64,000 nt of DNA from an uncultured Hyphomonadaceae bacterium (lineage in GTDB: Bacteria > Pseudomonadota > Alphaproteobacteria > Caulobacterales > Hyphomonadaceae): contig CAJXOF010000014.1 of NCBI GenBank assembly GCA_913057945.1, forward strand, positions 1 to 64,000. The letters are read 5' to 3'. Within the stretch, counting starts at the first letter, position 1. Each line of letters starts with the position of its first letter. Positions 1 through 7,469 of this stretch are shown piece after piece. The notes below the pieces were generated by a model. That model searched no databases. It had not been told where the DNA came from and saw only the letters and a list, made by a program, of their open reading frames with translations. A program made the position numbers and the translations under genes.

Positions 1-294
1 CTCTTCCTTGCTCAGGAATTTCTCGGACATCTTGCGCAGCCATTCCTCGGGAATGTCTTCAACGTCCACGGCATCGGCCAGGCTGTCGAGTCCCTTGAAG
101 ACATGACCGAAGACCTTGTCGAACTTGTCGATGTTGCGCTCATCCTTCACCAGCGCGGCGCGGGAGAGATAATAGAAATCCTCGACGTCCATATCGATGA
201 CCTGCTTGTCCATCGCCTCCATCAGCAGAAGGTATTCCTTCAGGGTGACGGGCACTTTGGCTTCGCGCAGCTCATTGAAGAAGTTCAGGAACAT
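1..294 (-). CDS. VWA-containing CoxE-family protein, N-terminal part (partial)
   Basis: The reverse strand carries 98 codons from an ATG at 294 down to the window edge with no stop, so only the N-terminus is visible. It begins MFLNFFNELREAKVPVTLKE and continues with an acidic helical segment typical of the N-terminal part of CoxE-like VWA proteins. In this family the von Willebrand A domain with its metal site lies further on, outside the window. These proteins normally work with a MoxR AAA+ ATPase encoded next door; the matching ATPase here lies about 4.5 kb away on the same strand (4852-5724). The ribosome site before the ATG is weak. The family call rests on the N-terminal pattern and on that partner. 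Confidence 0.75.
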   Translation of the reverse strand, partial: MFLNFFNELREAKVPVTLKEYLLLMEAMDKQVIDMDVEDFYYLSRAALVKDERNIDKFDKVFGHVFKGLDSLADAVDVEDIPEEWLRKMSEKFLSKEE

Positions 295-381
295 GGGCGG
301 GTCTCTTCGTTTGGTTCACCATGAAGATAGCGTCGCCGGGGCCCCATGTCCAAGATGACGCTGGGAAAAGCAAACGCCCGC

Positions 382-429
382 TTGACATGAAACCTATAGG
401 TTTCCTATAAAAGGAAACTGAAAGGTTTC
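382..429 (+). promoter_or_regulatory. Promoter with two tandem inverted-repeat operators for the ArsR-family gene
   Basis: TTGACA at 382-387 and TATAAA at 406-411 form a sigma70-like promoter with an 18-base spacer. Inside the spacer lies a perfect 16-base palindrome, GAAACCTATAGGTTTC (389-404). A second copy of the same half-site layout, GAAAC-N6-GTTTC, lies at 414-429, over the transcript start and just before the ribosome site. Two identically spaced GAAAC/GTTTC sites immediately before an ArsR-type gene suggest autorepression. Operator function is inferred. Confidence 0.7.
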
Positions 430-434
430 ATGAT

Positions 435-749
435 ATGCCAGACCAAGATGTCTTCCGGGCCATAGCCGACCCGACCCGGCGCGCGATCATGTCCATGCTG
501 GTAAAGGGCGATCTGCGTGTCTCGGATATTGCCAGCCAGTTCGAGATGAGCCGGCCCGCCGTCTCGAAACATCTCGCCCAACTGGAAGCCGCTGACCTCA
601 TCCTGGTCGAGCGTCAGGGCAGGGAAGCGATCAACAAGCTCAATCCGGAAGGACTGAAACCCGTCGCGGAATGGCTGAGCTTCTTCAGCCAGTTCTGGGA
701 CGACAAGCTCGCCAATCTGAAACAGGCTGTGGAGGGATCCGATGACTGA
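435..749 (+). CDS. ArsR/SmtB-family transcriptional regulator
   Basis: The 104-residue protein is a typical short winged-helix repressor. The recognition region at about residues 29-56 contains SDIASQFEMSRPAVSKHL, the usual ArsR helix-turn-helix. The protein has no cysteine at all, so the classical ELCVCDL metal site is absent and metal sensing is unlikely. It belongs to the subgroup that sits before an SRPBCC/AHSA1 gene and has metal-independent ligands. Its stop overlaps the start of the next gene by 8 bases, which implies one transcript and coupled translation. The upstream tandem palindromes make autoregulation likely. The inducer is not visible from sequence. Confidence 0.9.
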   Translation: MPDQDVFRAIADPTRRAIMSMLVKGDLRVSDIASQFEMSRPAVSKHLAQLEAADLILVERQGREAINKLNPEGLKPVAEWLSFFSQFWDDKLANLKQAVEGSDD

Positions 750-1164
750 CGCCATTCTAACCAAGACCATCTTCATTAACGCGGCGCCGGAGCGCGTCTG
801 GACTTATCTCGTCGAGCCGGAAAAGCTGGCGCGCTGGTTCCATGAATCGGATAAGGTATTGGAGGCCGGGCAGGACTACGCCCTGCTGCGCGAGAACAAG
901 GACAAGCCGGACCCGAAAATGTGCTGGGGCAGGGTGCTTGTCTCCGAGCCTCCGCACCGGCTGGTCTATACGTTTACGCACGCGTTCCTGGACGGCCACG
1001 AAACCGAGGTGGAATGGCGGCTCGAAGCCGCCTTTGGCGGCACGAAAGTGACCCTGGTTCACACCGGCTTCGAGTCTTTCGAGGGCGATGTTTTCGAGAT
1101 GCTGACAAGCCATGACAAGGGCTGGGACCAGCATTTCAGCCGGCTGCGCATGGTGGCTTCCTGA
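742..1164 (+). CDS. SRPBCC (AHSA1/START-like) domain protein
   Basis: This 140-residue protein has the one-domain SRPBCC pattern: an N-terminal IFINAAPERVWTYLVEPEKL strand-helix, a WGRVL/LVYTF central sheet and a C-terminal helix with GWDQHFSRL. The fold forms a deep hydrophobic ligand pocket; members bind lipids, aromatics or act as Hsp90 co-chaperone-like proteins, and the ligand here is unknown. It is co-transcribed with and overlaps the ArsR regulator, an arrangement common in proteobacteria and actinobacteria in which the regulator controls the SRPBCC protein. It is probably cytoplasmic, since no signal sequence is present. Confidence 0.88.
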   Translation: MTDAILTKTIFINAAPERVWTYLVEPEKLARWFHESDKVLEAGQDYALLRENKDKPDPKMCWGRVLVSEPPHRLVYTFTHAFLDGHETEVEWRLEAAFGGTKVTLVHTGFESFEGDVFEMLTSHDKGWDQHFSRLRMVAS

Positions 1165-1210
1165 CTGAAACGCTCATGCCCGGTTCAGCTGAATTTGCTA
1201 ATCAGGCGGC

Positions 1211-1963
1211 ATGAAATCAATGATCTCAGGCGTTTTGATGGGGCTGACCGCTTTTGGGGCCGGGCCCGCAGGGGCGCGCGATGCACAATCTTGCGCAGGT
1301 CCGGACGAGGCGGCCTGCATGCTTGATGCGATCTGGCTGGCCGCGGCCGTATTGCCGAAAGAGAAGCAGGTCCGTTTGGCCCGGCCCTTCCTTGAGACTG
1401 CCTCCTTGAGCGGCGACGCCCATTTGATAGGGGAATGGCGTGCGCGCCTCGGTTCGCCGGTCATACGCCCGTCCAGAGCGACCCCCTATGCGCGGCAGAA
1501 AGCGGAACTCGCGCTGGCGGCGGGCGATTGGGATGAATTCCTCCGCGATGCCCGTGCGGGTGTGCGGCCGTTCAATATCGGTCGACCAGAAATCATGGCG
1601 GAAGGCGCACGACTCGCGTCCACAGCGTCCATCCGGCGGCGCGTGATGGAGGCGATGTTCGAGTTGGCCGGCCCACGCCAACAGGCGTCCGGGCTCGATC
1701 GGTCCTTCGAACAGGCCGATTTTGGTTATGCCCTGGCGGAATTGTCCATGCAGACCTGCGACCTCGCACAGTTCGACCGGGCCGTGGCGCTTACCGCTGA
1801 CCCGGACTCCTTGCGCTACGCCCTGTGGCGGCGCCGGATGACTGGCAATGCGGGCGCCCTGGCCGAACGCATCCGCAATGACGCCGACGCCGGCGATACG
1901 CATCATGTCCGCACGGCATTGGAGGGCTACGCCCCCATTCTGGAAAGCGGATATTGTCACTAA
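1211..1963 (+). CDS. Predicted exported protein of unknown function
   Basis: I do not recognise the family. The 250-residue protein starts with a short signal peptide (MKSMISGVLMGLTAFGAGPAG, likely cut near ARDAQS), so it is probably periplasmic. The mature part is helical and rich in Ala, Arg and Leu, with repeated hydrophobic-acidic helices that resemble a tetratricopeptide-like or SEL1-like solenoid without a clear repeat match. Cysteines cluster near the mature N-terminus (residues about 28 and 36) and near the C-terminus. The opposite strand also holds a long open frame here, but the signal peptide and residue composition favour this strand. It lies alone between the SRPBCC gene and mscS. 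Confidence 0.6.
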   Translation: MKSMISGVLMGLTAFGAGPAGARDAQSCAGPDEAACMLDAIWLAAAVLPKEKQVRLARPFLETASLSGDAHLIGEWRARLGSPVIRPSRATPYARQKAELALAAGDWDEFLRDARAGVRPFNIGRPEIMAEGARLASTASIRRRVMEAMFELAGPRQQASGLDRSFEQADFGYALAELSMQTCDLAQFDRAVALTADPDSLRYALWRRRMTGNAGALAERIRNDADAGDTHHVRTALEGYAPILESGYCH

Positions 1964-1998
1964 GCGGAACCAGATCATCACTTGTGCGTTGAAAGCAC

Positions 1999-2904
1999 AT
2001 GGAATTTACCCCAATCGAAGACCTGACGGCCGAAGTCGAAAGCATGGCTTCGGCCTTTTTCAAAAGCCTGCCGAACCTGACTATCGCGCTGGTGATCCTG
2101 ATTGTGACCCTGATTGCAGGCCGCATCATTCGGGCCATCGTGTCAGCCGCCATGCATCGCGCCCATGTCCGCGATGCTCTGGTTACGCTCGCGCGAAACC
2201 TGATTTCCATCTTGGCCTGGGTCGTTGGCATCGCTATCGCGATGACCGTGATTTTCCCATCGGTATCGCCCTCTGACATCATCGCGGGGCTTGGCCTTAC
2301 CTCCGTCGCCATCGGCTTTGCCTTCAAGGATGTGTTCGAGAACTTCCTCGCAGGCGTCATCATCCTCGGTCGGGAAAAGCTGCGCATTGGCGACGTGATC
2401 GAATGCGAAGACGTTTATGGCCGCGTGGAAAACATCCTGATCCGGGAAACTCATGTCCGCGAGACAGACGGCGAACTGGTGATCGTGCCGAACTCTTATC
2501 TCTTCAAGAATCCGGTCAACATCGAGACCGATCGCGGCCTGAAACGGCAGGAACTGGTCGTGGGGGTCGATTATGATACCGACATGCGCCAGGCGAAAGC
2601 GGTGCTGCAGGATGCGCTGGCCTCTTGCGAGACCGTGAAGCAATCCGAGACCATGGATGTCCAGTGCGTGTCATTCGGCGGCTCTTCTATCGATTTCAAA
2701 TTGCTCTGGTGGTCCGGCAGCCGCCCGGCAGACCAGCGTGAAACCTATGATGAGGTTGCCTTTGCCGTGAAGGATGCCCTGGACGAAGCAGGCATCACAA
2801 TCCCGTTCCCGCAATCGACCCTCTCCTTCCGCGAAGAGGCCATCCCGATCCCGCTGAAGTCGATCCTGACGGAAAAACAGGAAGCGGCGAACGAGAACGG
2901 CTGA
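1999..2904 (+). CDS. Small-conductance mechanosensitive channel (MscS family)
   Basis: The 301-residue protein has three predicted membrane helices in its first 120 residues. They are followed by the pore-helix and beta-domain stretch with GFAFKDVFENFLAGVIILG (about residues 105-125) and then RIGDVIE, the hallmark of MscS. The C-terminal half matches the alpha/beta cytoplasmic cage. MscS channels sit in the inner membrane and open when tension rises, releasing solutes after osmotic downshock. The length is close to E. coli MscS (286). The start at 1999 lies just after the preceding gene, so they may be co-transcribed. Confidence 0.93.
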   Translation: MEFTPIEDLTAEVESMASAFFKSLPNLTIALVILIVTLIAGRIIRAIVSAAMHRAHVRDALVTLARNLISILAWVVGIAIAMTVIFPSVSPSDIIAGLGLTSVAIGFAFKDVFENFLAGVIILGREKLRIGDVIECEDVYGRVENILIRETHVRETDGELVIVPNSYLFKNPVNIETDRGLKRQELVVGVDYDTDMRQAKAVLQDALASCETVKQSETMDVQCVSFGGSSIDFKLLWWSGSRPADQRETYDEVAFAVKDALDEAGITIPFPQSTLSFREEAIPIPLKSILTEKQEAANENG

Positions 2905-2959
2905 GTTCGGGGCGGTTTGCCCCTTGGCGCGGCCAAGACTCGCGCCATAGAATGGAGGC

Positions 2960-3712
2960 ATGAGCGATATCGAATTCCAGGAAGATCCGGACGGCGACCC
3001 GCCGGAAGCCATTGTCGGCAGCAAGGAGGTTGGCGCGCTGGCGCACCTCTACCGCGCGGAAGTCTATCGCTCCACCATCTGGCGCCAACGCCTCGACCAG
3101 ACGACCAATTGGGCCGTGATCTCCACCGGCATCGGCCTGTCGGTCTCCTTTGCCAGTGATCGGGCCTCGCCCTTTCCTATCGTGCTCGTCGGCGCGCTTT
3201 GCATCATGTTCCTGATCCTGGAGGCTCGGCGCTACCGTTTCTTCTATGTCTGGCGCTTCCGGGCGCGGGTGCTCGAAATTGCCTTTTACGTGCCGATGCT
3301 GCGCGGGGAAGGGGCGCGTATTCCTCTCGACCGGGGCACGGCGCTATCGGATGATTACGAAAAGCCGCAATACCGCATATCCATGCCGCGCGCGATCGGG
3401 CGACGCCTGCGCCGCAATTATGGATGGATCTTCGCCATTCAGGGCGCAGCCTATTTTGCCAAGATCGCGATCCATCCCACGGATGTCCTTACACTCGGCG
3501 AGTTCATCCGCCGCGCCCATATCGGGCCCATTCCGGGGCTCGTTTCCATCGTTTTCGGTCTGGCCTTCCACGCGGCCTGGATGACGCTCGCGTGGAAAAC
3601 CTGGTTCGACGAACGCCAGGACAAGACCAAGATGGCCGACTTCCTGAAAAGCCGCGAAGACGTGAACCGCCGGGCAAAGGCCCAGCCGCTCGGCGACATC
3701 ACGCAGGATTAG
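2960..3712 (+). CDS. DUF2270 family integral membrane protein
   Basis: The 250-residue protein matches the DUF2270 pattern. A soluble N-terminus leads to HLYRAEVYRSTIWRQRLDQT, then two close membrane helices (about residues 50-90) and an arginine-rich EARRYRFFYVWRFRARVLE stretch. A second hydrophobic pair follows near residues 155-215. It is predicted to lie in the inner membrane; no biochemical role is established for the family. It is co-directional with mscS, 55 bases downstream. Confidence 0.8.
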   Translation: MSDIEFQEDPDGDPPEAIVGSKEVGALAHLYRAEVYRSTIWRQRLDQTTNWAVISTGIGLSVSFASDRASPFPIVLVGALCIMFLILEARRYRFFYVWRFRARVLEIAFYVPMLRGEGARIPLDRGTALSDDYEKPQYRISMPRAIGRRLRRNYGWIFAIQGAAYFAKIAIHPTDVLTLGEFIRRAHIGPIPGLVSIVFGLAFHAAWMTLAWKTWFDERQDKTKMADFLKSREDVNRRAKAQPLGDITQD

Positions 3713-3723
3713 AAGTAAGGGTG

Positions 3724-3810
3724 TTAGCCCGCAGGGCCACGACGCCTGAGGAGAGTGAGGGTCAGGAGCTGGGAGAAGTCTTCCCAGTCGCCATTGGCCC
3801 GCTTCGATGA
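3724..3810 (-). other. In-frame 28-codon extension after the lipoprotein stop; possible repeat remnant
   Basis: Reading past the TAG stop of the lipoprotein gene (3811-3813) in the same frame gives 28 sense codons ending RRRGPAG and then TAA at 3724-3726. The last codons resemble the true C-terminus of the MoxR gene at 4852 (RGPAG and stop) at the nucleotide level, with about 19 of 22 bases alike. A hairpin, CTGGGA/TCCCAG (3769-3787), lies inside. It may be a degraded copy of a gene end or a dispersed repeat; I cannot tell which. Confidence 0.3.
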
Positions 3811-4731
3811 CTAAGGCGCGTCCGCCGGTGGCAGCGCGGGTGTGGACGCAGTGATGGGGCCGACGGATACATACCCATCATAACTTGGTGCGTCGCCCGG
3901 ATAGGCAGGTATGTTTTCAAGGCTAAAGGTCATCGAGTTGGCAGCCTTATCCATGGCGTTCAATTTGAAGGTTTCCCTTCTGCGGGCCTCTTCGCCGACC
4001 CTGTTCCAGGATGTTCCCCCGTCGTGGAGAACTATCAGGGAAATTGAGTCCGGCACGAGCATGGCCATGAGTTGAACACCTGGTAGCCCAAGAAGCTCGG
4101 CTTTGCGGGCGTGGACGTTGCCTACCAACACAATGGTGCGGTCGAAACCTTTGGATTGGGTGCGAATGATCTCTGCCATTCCGTCCTCTCCCATTTGCTG
4201 TATCTTTGTCGGAGGTTGCTCGGCCAGCCAAGTGGCAAGCTCTTCGGGCGAATCCTTTTCTGGCCAGCCGACAAGTTGAACCATGGGACGAATGATAAGG
4301 GCCCGTCCGCTCCGGCGCAGATCAATCAGCGCTTCCATCATGTCCAGCATCGCCTCACTCCCCCGGCCATCCGTACTGGTCCAATGTTTTGACATGTTGG
4401 AGAGAAGCTCTGCGCGCGGATCGTCGGCATCAGATGCGGCGGCGAACGCATCTGCATGATTTGTATCGATTTCGAGGAGCACCAGCGTCTTTCCGCCCCG
4501 CGCTGAGGCGGCACAGACATAGCGGGTAAAAGCTTCTGGAATTTCGTTTGTGCCGTGCGTCTCGCCGAAGATCAGTACCCGAGTTTCTGCGGCGACGGCG
4601 ACCTGTTTCCATCCGGCAGGCGCTCCGCACTCCGCCGCCCCTCCGATCGCCGTTGCGGTTGGATGATTTACGCACGCGGCCAGTGCAATGCAGGCAATTC
4701 CGAACGCTACTCGTCTGAAAGCAGGCAACAT
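3811..4731 (-). CDS. Predicted lipoprotein of the ChaN/EreA-like superfamily
   Basis: The 306-residue protein starts with a lipoprotein signal and lipobox LAAC with cysteine 20, so it should be anchored in the periplasm-facing leaflet of a membrane. The core begins RVLIFGETHGTNEIPE near residue 52, the Gly-Glu-x-His signature shared by ChaN, TraB and erythromycin-esterase-like proteins. Later come LVLLEID and IVLVGNVHARK, matching the second and third conserved strands with a His that often closes the site. Members bind heme or act as hydrolases or metallopeptidases; the substrate here is unknown. A 15-base palindrome lies 22 bases before the start codon. It is the only reverse-strand gene between moxR and the CoxE gene. 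Confidence 0.7.
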   Translation of the reverse strand: MLPAFRRVAFGIACIALAACVNHPTATAIGGAAECGAPAGWKQVAVAAETRVLIFGETHGTNEIPEAFTRYVCAASARGGKTLVLLEIDTNHADAFAAASDADDPRAELLSNMSKHWTSTDGRGSEAMLDMMEALIDLRRSGRALIIRPMVQLVGWPEKDSPEELATWLAEQPPTKIQQMGEDGMAEIIRTQSKGFDRTIVLVGNVHARKAELLGLPGVQLMAMLVPDSISLIVLHDGGTSWNRVGEEARRRETFKLNAMDKAANSMTFSLENIPAYPGDAPSYDGYVSVGPITASTPALPPADAP

Positions 4732-4752
4732 GGCGCCCCTCCAAATCTGAAA

Positions 4753-4767
4753 TGATACACTGTATCA
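4753..4767. promoter_or_regulatory. Perfect 15-base palindrome upstream of the lipoprotein gene
   Basis: TGATACA-C-TGTATCA is a perfect inverted repeat around base 4760. It sits 22 bases before the start codon of the reverse-strand lipoprotein gene (4731), where a repressor would block initiation. The shape fits a dimeric TetR- or GntR-type operator. No regulator gene is adjacent, so the binding protein is unknown. Confidence 0.5.
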
Positions 4768-4851
4768 ATTTCAGGTGGAGAGCAAATGCTGCCTTGGGGC
4801 GTGTGACCCCTGAGTTCCAAGTTCGGAAATGAAGACTGGGCCGACCTACGG

Positions 4852-5724
4852 TCAGCCCGCAGGGCCGCGGCGGCCTCCGCTGCCGTCGCCGCGACGGGCG
4901 AGGAAAGCGAGGCGCTCGAACAGGGCAACGTCCTGTTCGTTCTTCAGCAGCGCGCCATGCAGCGGCGGCGTCAGGCGGTCCGGGTCATTTTCCTGCAGCG
5001 TTTCGAGGTCGATATCCTCGTTCATCAGGAGCTTCAGCCAGTCGAGCAGTTCCGAGGTCGACGGCTTCTTCTTCACGCCCGGCAATTCGCGCATGGCGTA
5101 GAAGGTCGTGAGCGCGTCCTTGACCAATTTCTTCTTGATGTCCGGGAAATGCACATCGACGATTTCCTGCATTGTCTCTTCGTCCGGGAATTTGATGAAG
5201 TGGAAGAAGCAGCGGCGCAGGAAGGCGTCCGGCAATTCCTTCTCATTGTTCGACGTGATGATCACGATCGGGCGTTGTAGCGCCTTCACAGTCTCGTCGG
5301 TCTCGTAGACATAGAACTCCATCCGGTCGAGTTCCTGCAGGAGGTCGTTCGGGAATTCGATGTCGGCCTTGTCGATCTCGTCGATCAGCAGGATCGGGCG
5401 CTTGTCGGCGGTGAACGCCTCCCACAGCTTGCCCTTCTTGATGTAGTTCGCCACGTCCTTGGCGCGCTCTTCGCCCATCTGGCCGTCGCGCAGGCGGGAG
5501 ACCGCATCATACTCGTAGAGGCCCTGGCTCGCCTTTGTGGTCGATTTGATGTGCCATTCGATGAGTTCTGCACCGAGGGCCTTGGCGACCTCAATGGCGA
5601 GGACCGTCTTGCCCGTGCCCGGCTCCCCCTTGATCAGGAGCGGCCGCTCCAGAGCAATGGCGGCATTGACGGCCACTTTCAAATCCTCGGTGGCGACGTA
5701 ATCCTGGGTGCCTTCAAAGCGCAT
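4852..5724 (-). CDS. MoxR-family AAA+ ATPase
   Basis: The 290-residue protein has a Walker A motif GEPGTGKT at residues 33-40, Walker B ILLIDEID at 111-118, and the sensor region IITSNNEKELPDAFLRRCFF. This is the MoxR subclass that works as a chaperone-like motor with VWA proteins, often to insert metal or cofactors or to activate enzymes. The short C-terminal tail is Gly/Arg-rich. Its natural partner, the CoxE-type gene at the window start, is on the same strand but separated by several forward genes. It is transcribed away from flbT, from which it is separated by a 392-base region. Confidence 0.9.
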   Translation of the reverse strand: MRFEGTQDYVATEDLKVAVNAAIALERPLLIKGEPGTGKTVLAIEVAKALGAELIEWHIKSTTKASQGLYEYDAVSRLRDGQMGEERAKDVANYIKKGKLWEAFTADKRPILLIDEIDKADIEFPNDLLQELDRMEFYVYETDETVKALQRPIVIITSNNEKELPDAFLRRCFFHFIKFPDEETMQEIVDVHFPDIKKKLVKDALTTFYAMRELPGVKKKPSTSELLDWLKLLMNEDIDLETLQENDPDRLTPPLHGALLKNEQDVALFERLAFLARRGDGSGGRRGPAG

Positions 5725-6116
5725 GAACTCTTCCTCATCTGGGTCTGATCCAACAATAGTGTCGCGAAAGTCAGGAGCAAGCGCTTACGTGGCGAAAGGG
5801 CATCGCCGCAGTGCAGCACCGAATTCATTTCAACCCGATCGCCGCCTGTGGTAAAAGGGAATGGCCATGCGCGCCGCCGCAGTGCTTCAAGCTTCAGATG
5901 AGCGCCGCGCTGGGTCTGGTTAGGTGGCCCGAACGGGCCGTGACGGACCGGAGCCAATGTAGGCCTTGTGATCCTATGCATATGGGAAACGGGCGCATGG
6001 CACATTTCCCCGGATTGCAAATCATTGTTTTCTTTGGGGCGCTTACGAAATCGCAATCAAGCGTTAACGCCTTTCTGCAAATTTTATCAAAATCTGCAGG
6101 AGTGGAATCAAACGCC
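5725..6116. other. Non-coding region between moxR and flbT
   Basis: This stretch of 392 bases holds no convincing gene; the open frame that crosses it has non-coding composition and merges into flbT. It must contain the moxR promoter (reverse) and the flbT promoter (forward). Visible signals are a 10-base palindrome GCGTTAACGC at 6061-6070 with a CtrA-like TTAAC half-site, and AGGAG at 6098-6102 as the flbT ribosome site. Confidence 0.6.
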
Positions 6117-6503
6117 ATGCCATTGAAGCTGTCCCTGAAACCGGGCGAAACATTCGTGGTGAACGGCGCGGTTGTCAGAAATGGCGACCGGCGGGGTGTC
6201 CTGCTTCTTGAAAACCGGGCGCGTGTCTTGCGCGAGAAAGACATCCTGCGTCCAGCCGAGGCGACAACGCAGGCAGGCCGCACCTATTTCGCGATCATGC
6301 AAATGTACCTGCTCGGTGAAGTCGACGGCCCCGCTTATGCCCAGGCTGCTGAGGCGCTGGCGGGCCTTCTGGCAGCGTGCGAGTGCGAGGAAGACCGCGA
6401 AGCCGTGCTCGAAGTCTCTGCAGACGTCGCCAGTTCTCAACTTTACCGGGCCCTGAGCCGCTGTCGCAAGATGATGCTCGCGGATGCGCGGGAGCCGGCA
6501 TGA
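6117..6503 (+). CDS. flbT: Flagellar biosynthesis repressor FlbT
   Basis: The 128-residue protein starts MPLKLSLKPGETFVVNGAV and contains ENRARVLREKDIL and AIMQMYLLG, the conserved FlbT pattern. FlbT is a cytoplasmic post-transcriptional regulator. In Caulobacter it binds the 5' leader of flagellin mRNA and promotes its decay until the hook is complete; elsewhere it can activate flagellin synthesis. The ATG at 6117 is chosen because AGGAG precedes it and because upstream codons are not FlbT-like. Its usual partner flaF and the flagellin genes are not in the window. The stop overlaps the start of the next gene (ATGA). Confidence 0.93.
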   Translation: MPLKLSLKPGETFVVNGAVVRNGDRRGVLLLENRARVLREKDILRPAEATTQAGRTYFAIMQMYLLGEVDGPAYAQAAEALAGLLAACECEEDREAVLEVSADVASSQLYRALSRCRKMMLADAREPA

Positions 6504-6808
6504 TGGCAAGCCTGAAGCAGGTAGATCCGGTCTCGGACGCCAAGCCAGTCACGCTGGAGGAGGCCATTTCGCTGCTTGAAGCCGGGCAGGGGGAGGGCCT
6601 TGTGGTCGATCTCGGCAATGGGCGCACGGCGAGCGCGGACGGGCACCGGGGCACCGATGGCCTGCTCCAGAGATTGCGGGGCCATCGCATGATGTTATCC
6701 CTCGCCTCTGGCGGCGCAGACCTGTCCAGGTTTGAAGGCATGAACGACTCGCTCATCGTGGCGCCGCTCGTGCAGGAAATCCTCGACGCCGCGGCCCAAA
6801 AGGACTAG
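6500..6808 (+). CDS. Small unknown protein translationally coupled to flbT
   Basis: The 102-residue product begins MMASLKQVDPVSDAKPVTLE. The start overlaps the flbT stop as ATGA, the classic sign of coupled translation, so it is probably part of the flagellar regulon. I recognise no domain. It is soluble, has no cysteine, and contains a predicted alpha/beta core with LVVDLGNGRTA (about residues 34-44) and a C-terminal helix PLVQEILDAAAQ. A second ATG directly follows the first. The coupling is seen; a flagellar role is inferred from position only. Confidence 0.65.
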   Translation: MMASLKQVDPVSDAKPVTLEEAISLLEAGQGEGLVVDLGNGRTASADGHRGTDGLLQRLRGHRMMLSLASGGADLSRFEGMNDSLIVAPLVQEILDAAAQKD

Positions 6809-6818
6809 GTGCCCGGCC

Positions 6819-7466
6819 ATGAGCGCCGACCTTCTCTCCCTGTTTACCGCGACCTTTGTCACCTTTTTCGTCCTGATCGATGCATTGGGCGTGGCACCCG
6901 TGTTTGCGACGCTGACGGCCGGCGGTGACGATGCCTATCGGCGCAGGATGGCGGTCAAATCCATCATCGTGGCCACGATCATCATTTACGGGTTTGCGTT
7001 TGGCGGGTCCTGGCTGCTTGGCGCCATGCATATTTCCATTGATGCCTTCCGGGCGGCTGGCGGCATCCTGTTGTTCATCATCGCGCTGGACATGGTGTTC
7101 GAGAAACGCACCGAGCGCCGCGAGCATCGCGCAGAAGAGCATCTGGGCACGCATGCGTCCGATCCGGAGCCGGATGACATTTCCGTCTTCCCCCTGGGTA
7201 TCCCGATGGTGGCCGGGCCGGGCTCCATTGCAACTGCGATGTTCTACATGTCGGACAAGTCGGACTGGGTCGAGAAGGGGATCGTGCTCTCCGCAATCGG
7301 GCTGAACCTGCTGCTGACGCTGGTCATTTTCCTGATTGCCGGACCGCTGGTGCGCCTCATGGGCGCCAGCGTGGCGGGGGCGCTGACGCGGATCCTCGGC
7401 GTGATCCTGGCGGCCCTATCGGTTCAGCTGCTGATCGACGGCATTCGCGGCGCGTTCAATCTCTAG
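6819..7466 (+). CDS. MarC-family integral membrane protein
   Basis: The 215-residue protein has six predicted membrane helices with the MarC layout: FVLIDALGVAPVFATLT in the first helix, the AGGILLFIIALDMVFEK block, and VFPLGIPMVAGPGSIATAM at about residues 127-145. MarC proteins lie in the inner membrane and were once thought to be drug-resistance transporters; no transport function is proven. It follows the flbT pair by 10 bases and ends 3 bases before the convergent gene at 7470, so it may be in the same transcript as flbT. Confidence 0.9.
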   Translation: MSADLLSLFTATFVTFFVLIDALGVAPVFATLTAGGDDAYRRRMAVKSIIVATIIIYGFAFGGSWLLGAMHISIDAFRAAGGILLFIIALDMVFEKRTERREHRAEEHLGTHASDPEPDDISVFPLGIPMVAGPGSIATAMFYMSDKSDWVEKGIVLSAIGLNLLLTLVIFLIAGPLVRLMGASVAGALTRILGVILAALSVQLLIDGIRGAFNL

Positions 7467-7469
7467 CGA

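Noticed and set aside
5998..6018. TGGCAC plus TTGC upstream of flbT as a sigma54 promoter
   Set aside because: The GG and GC dinucleotides are 18 bases apart instead of 12, so the promoter geometry is wrong.
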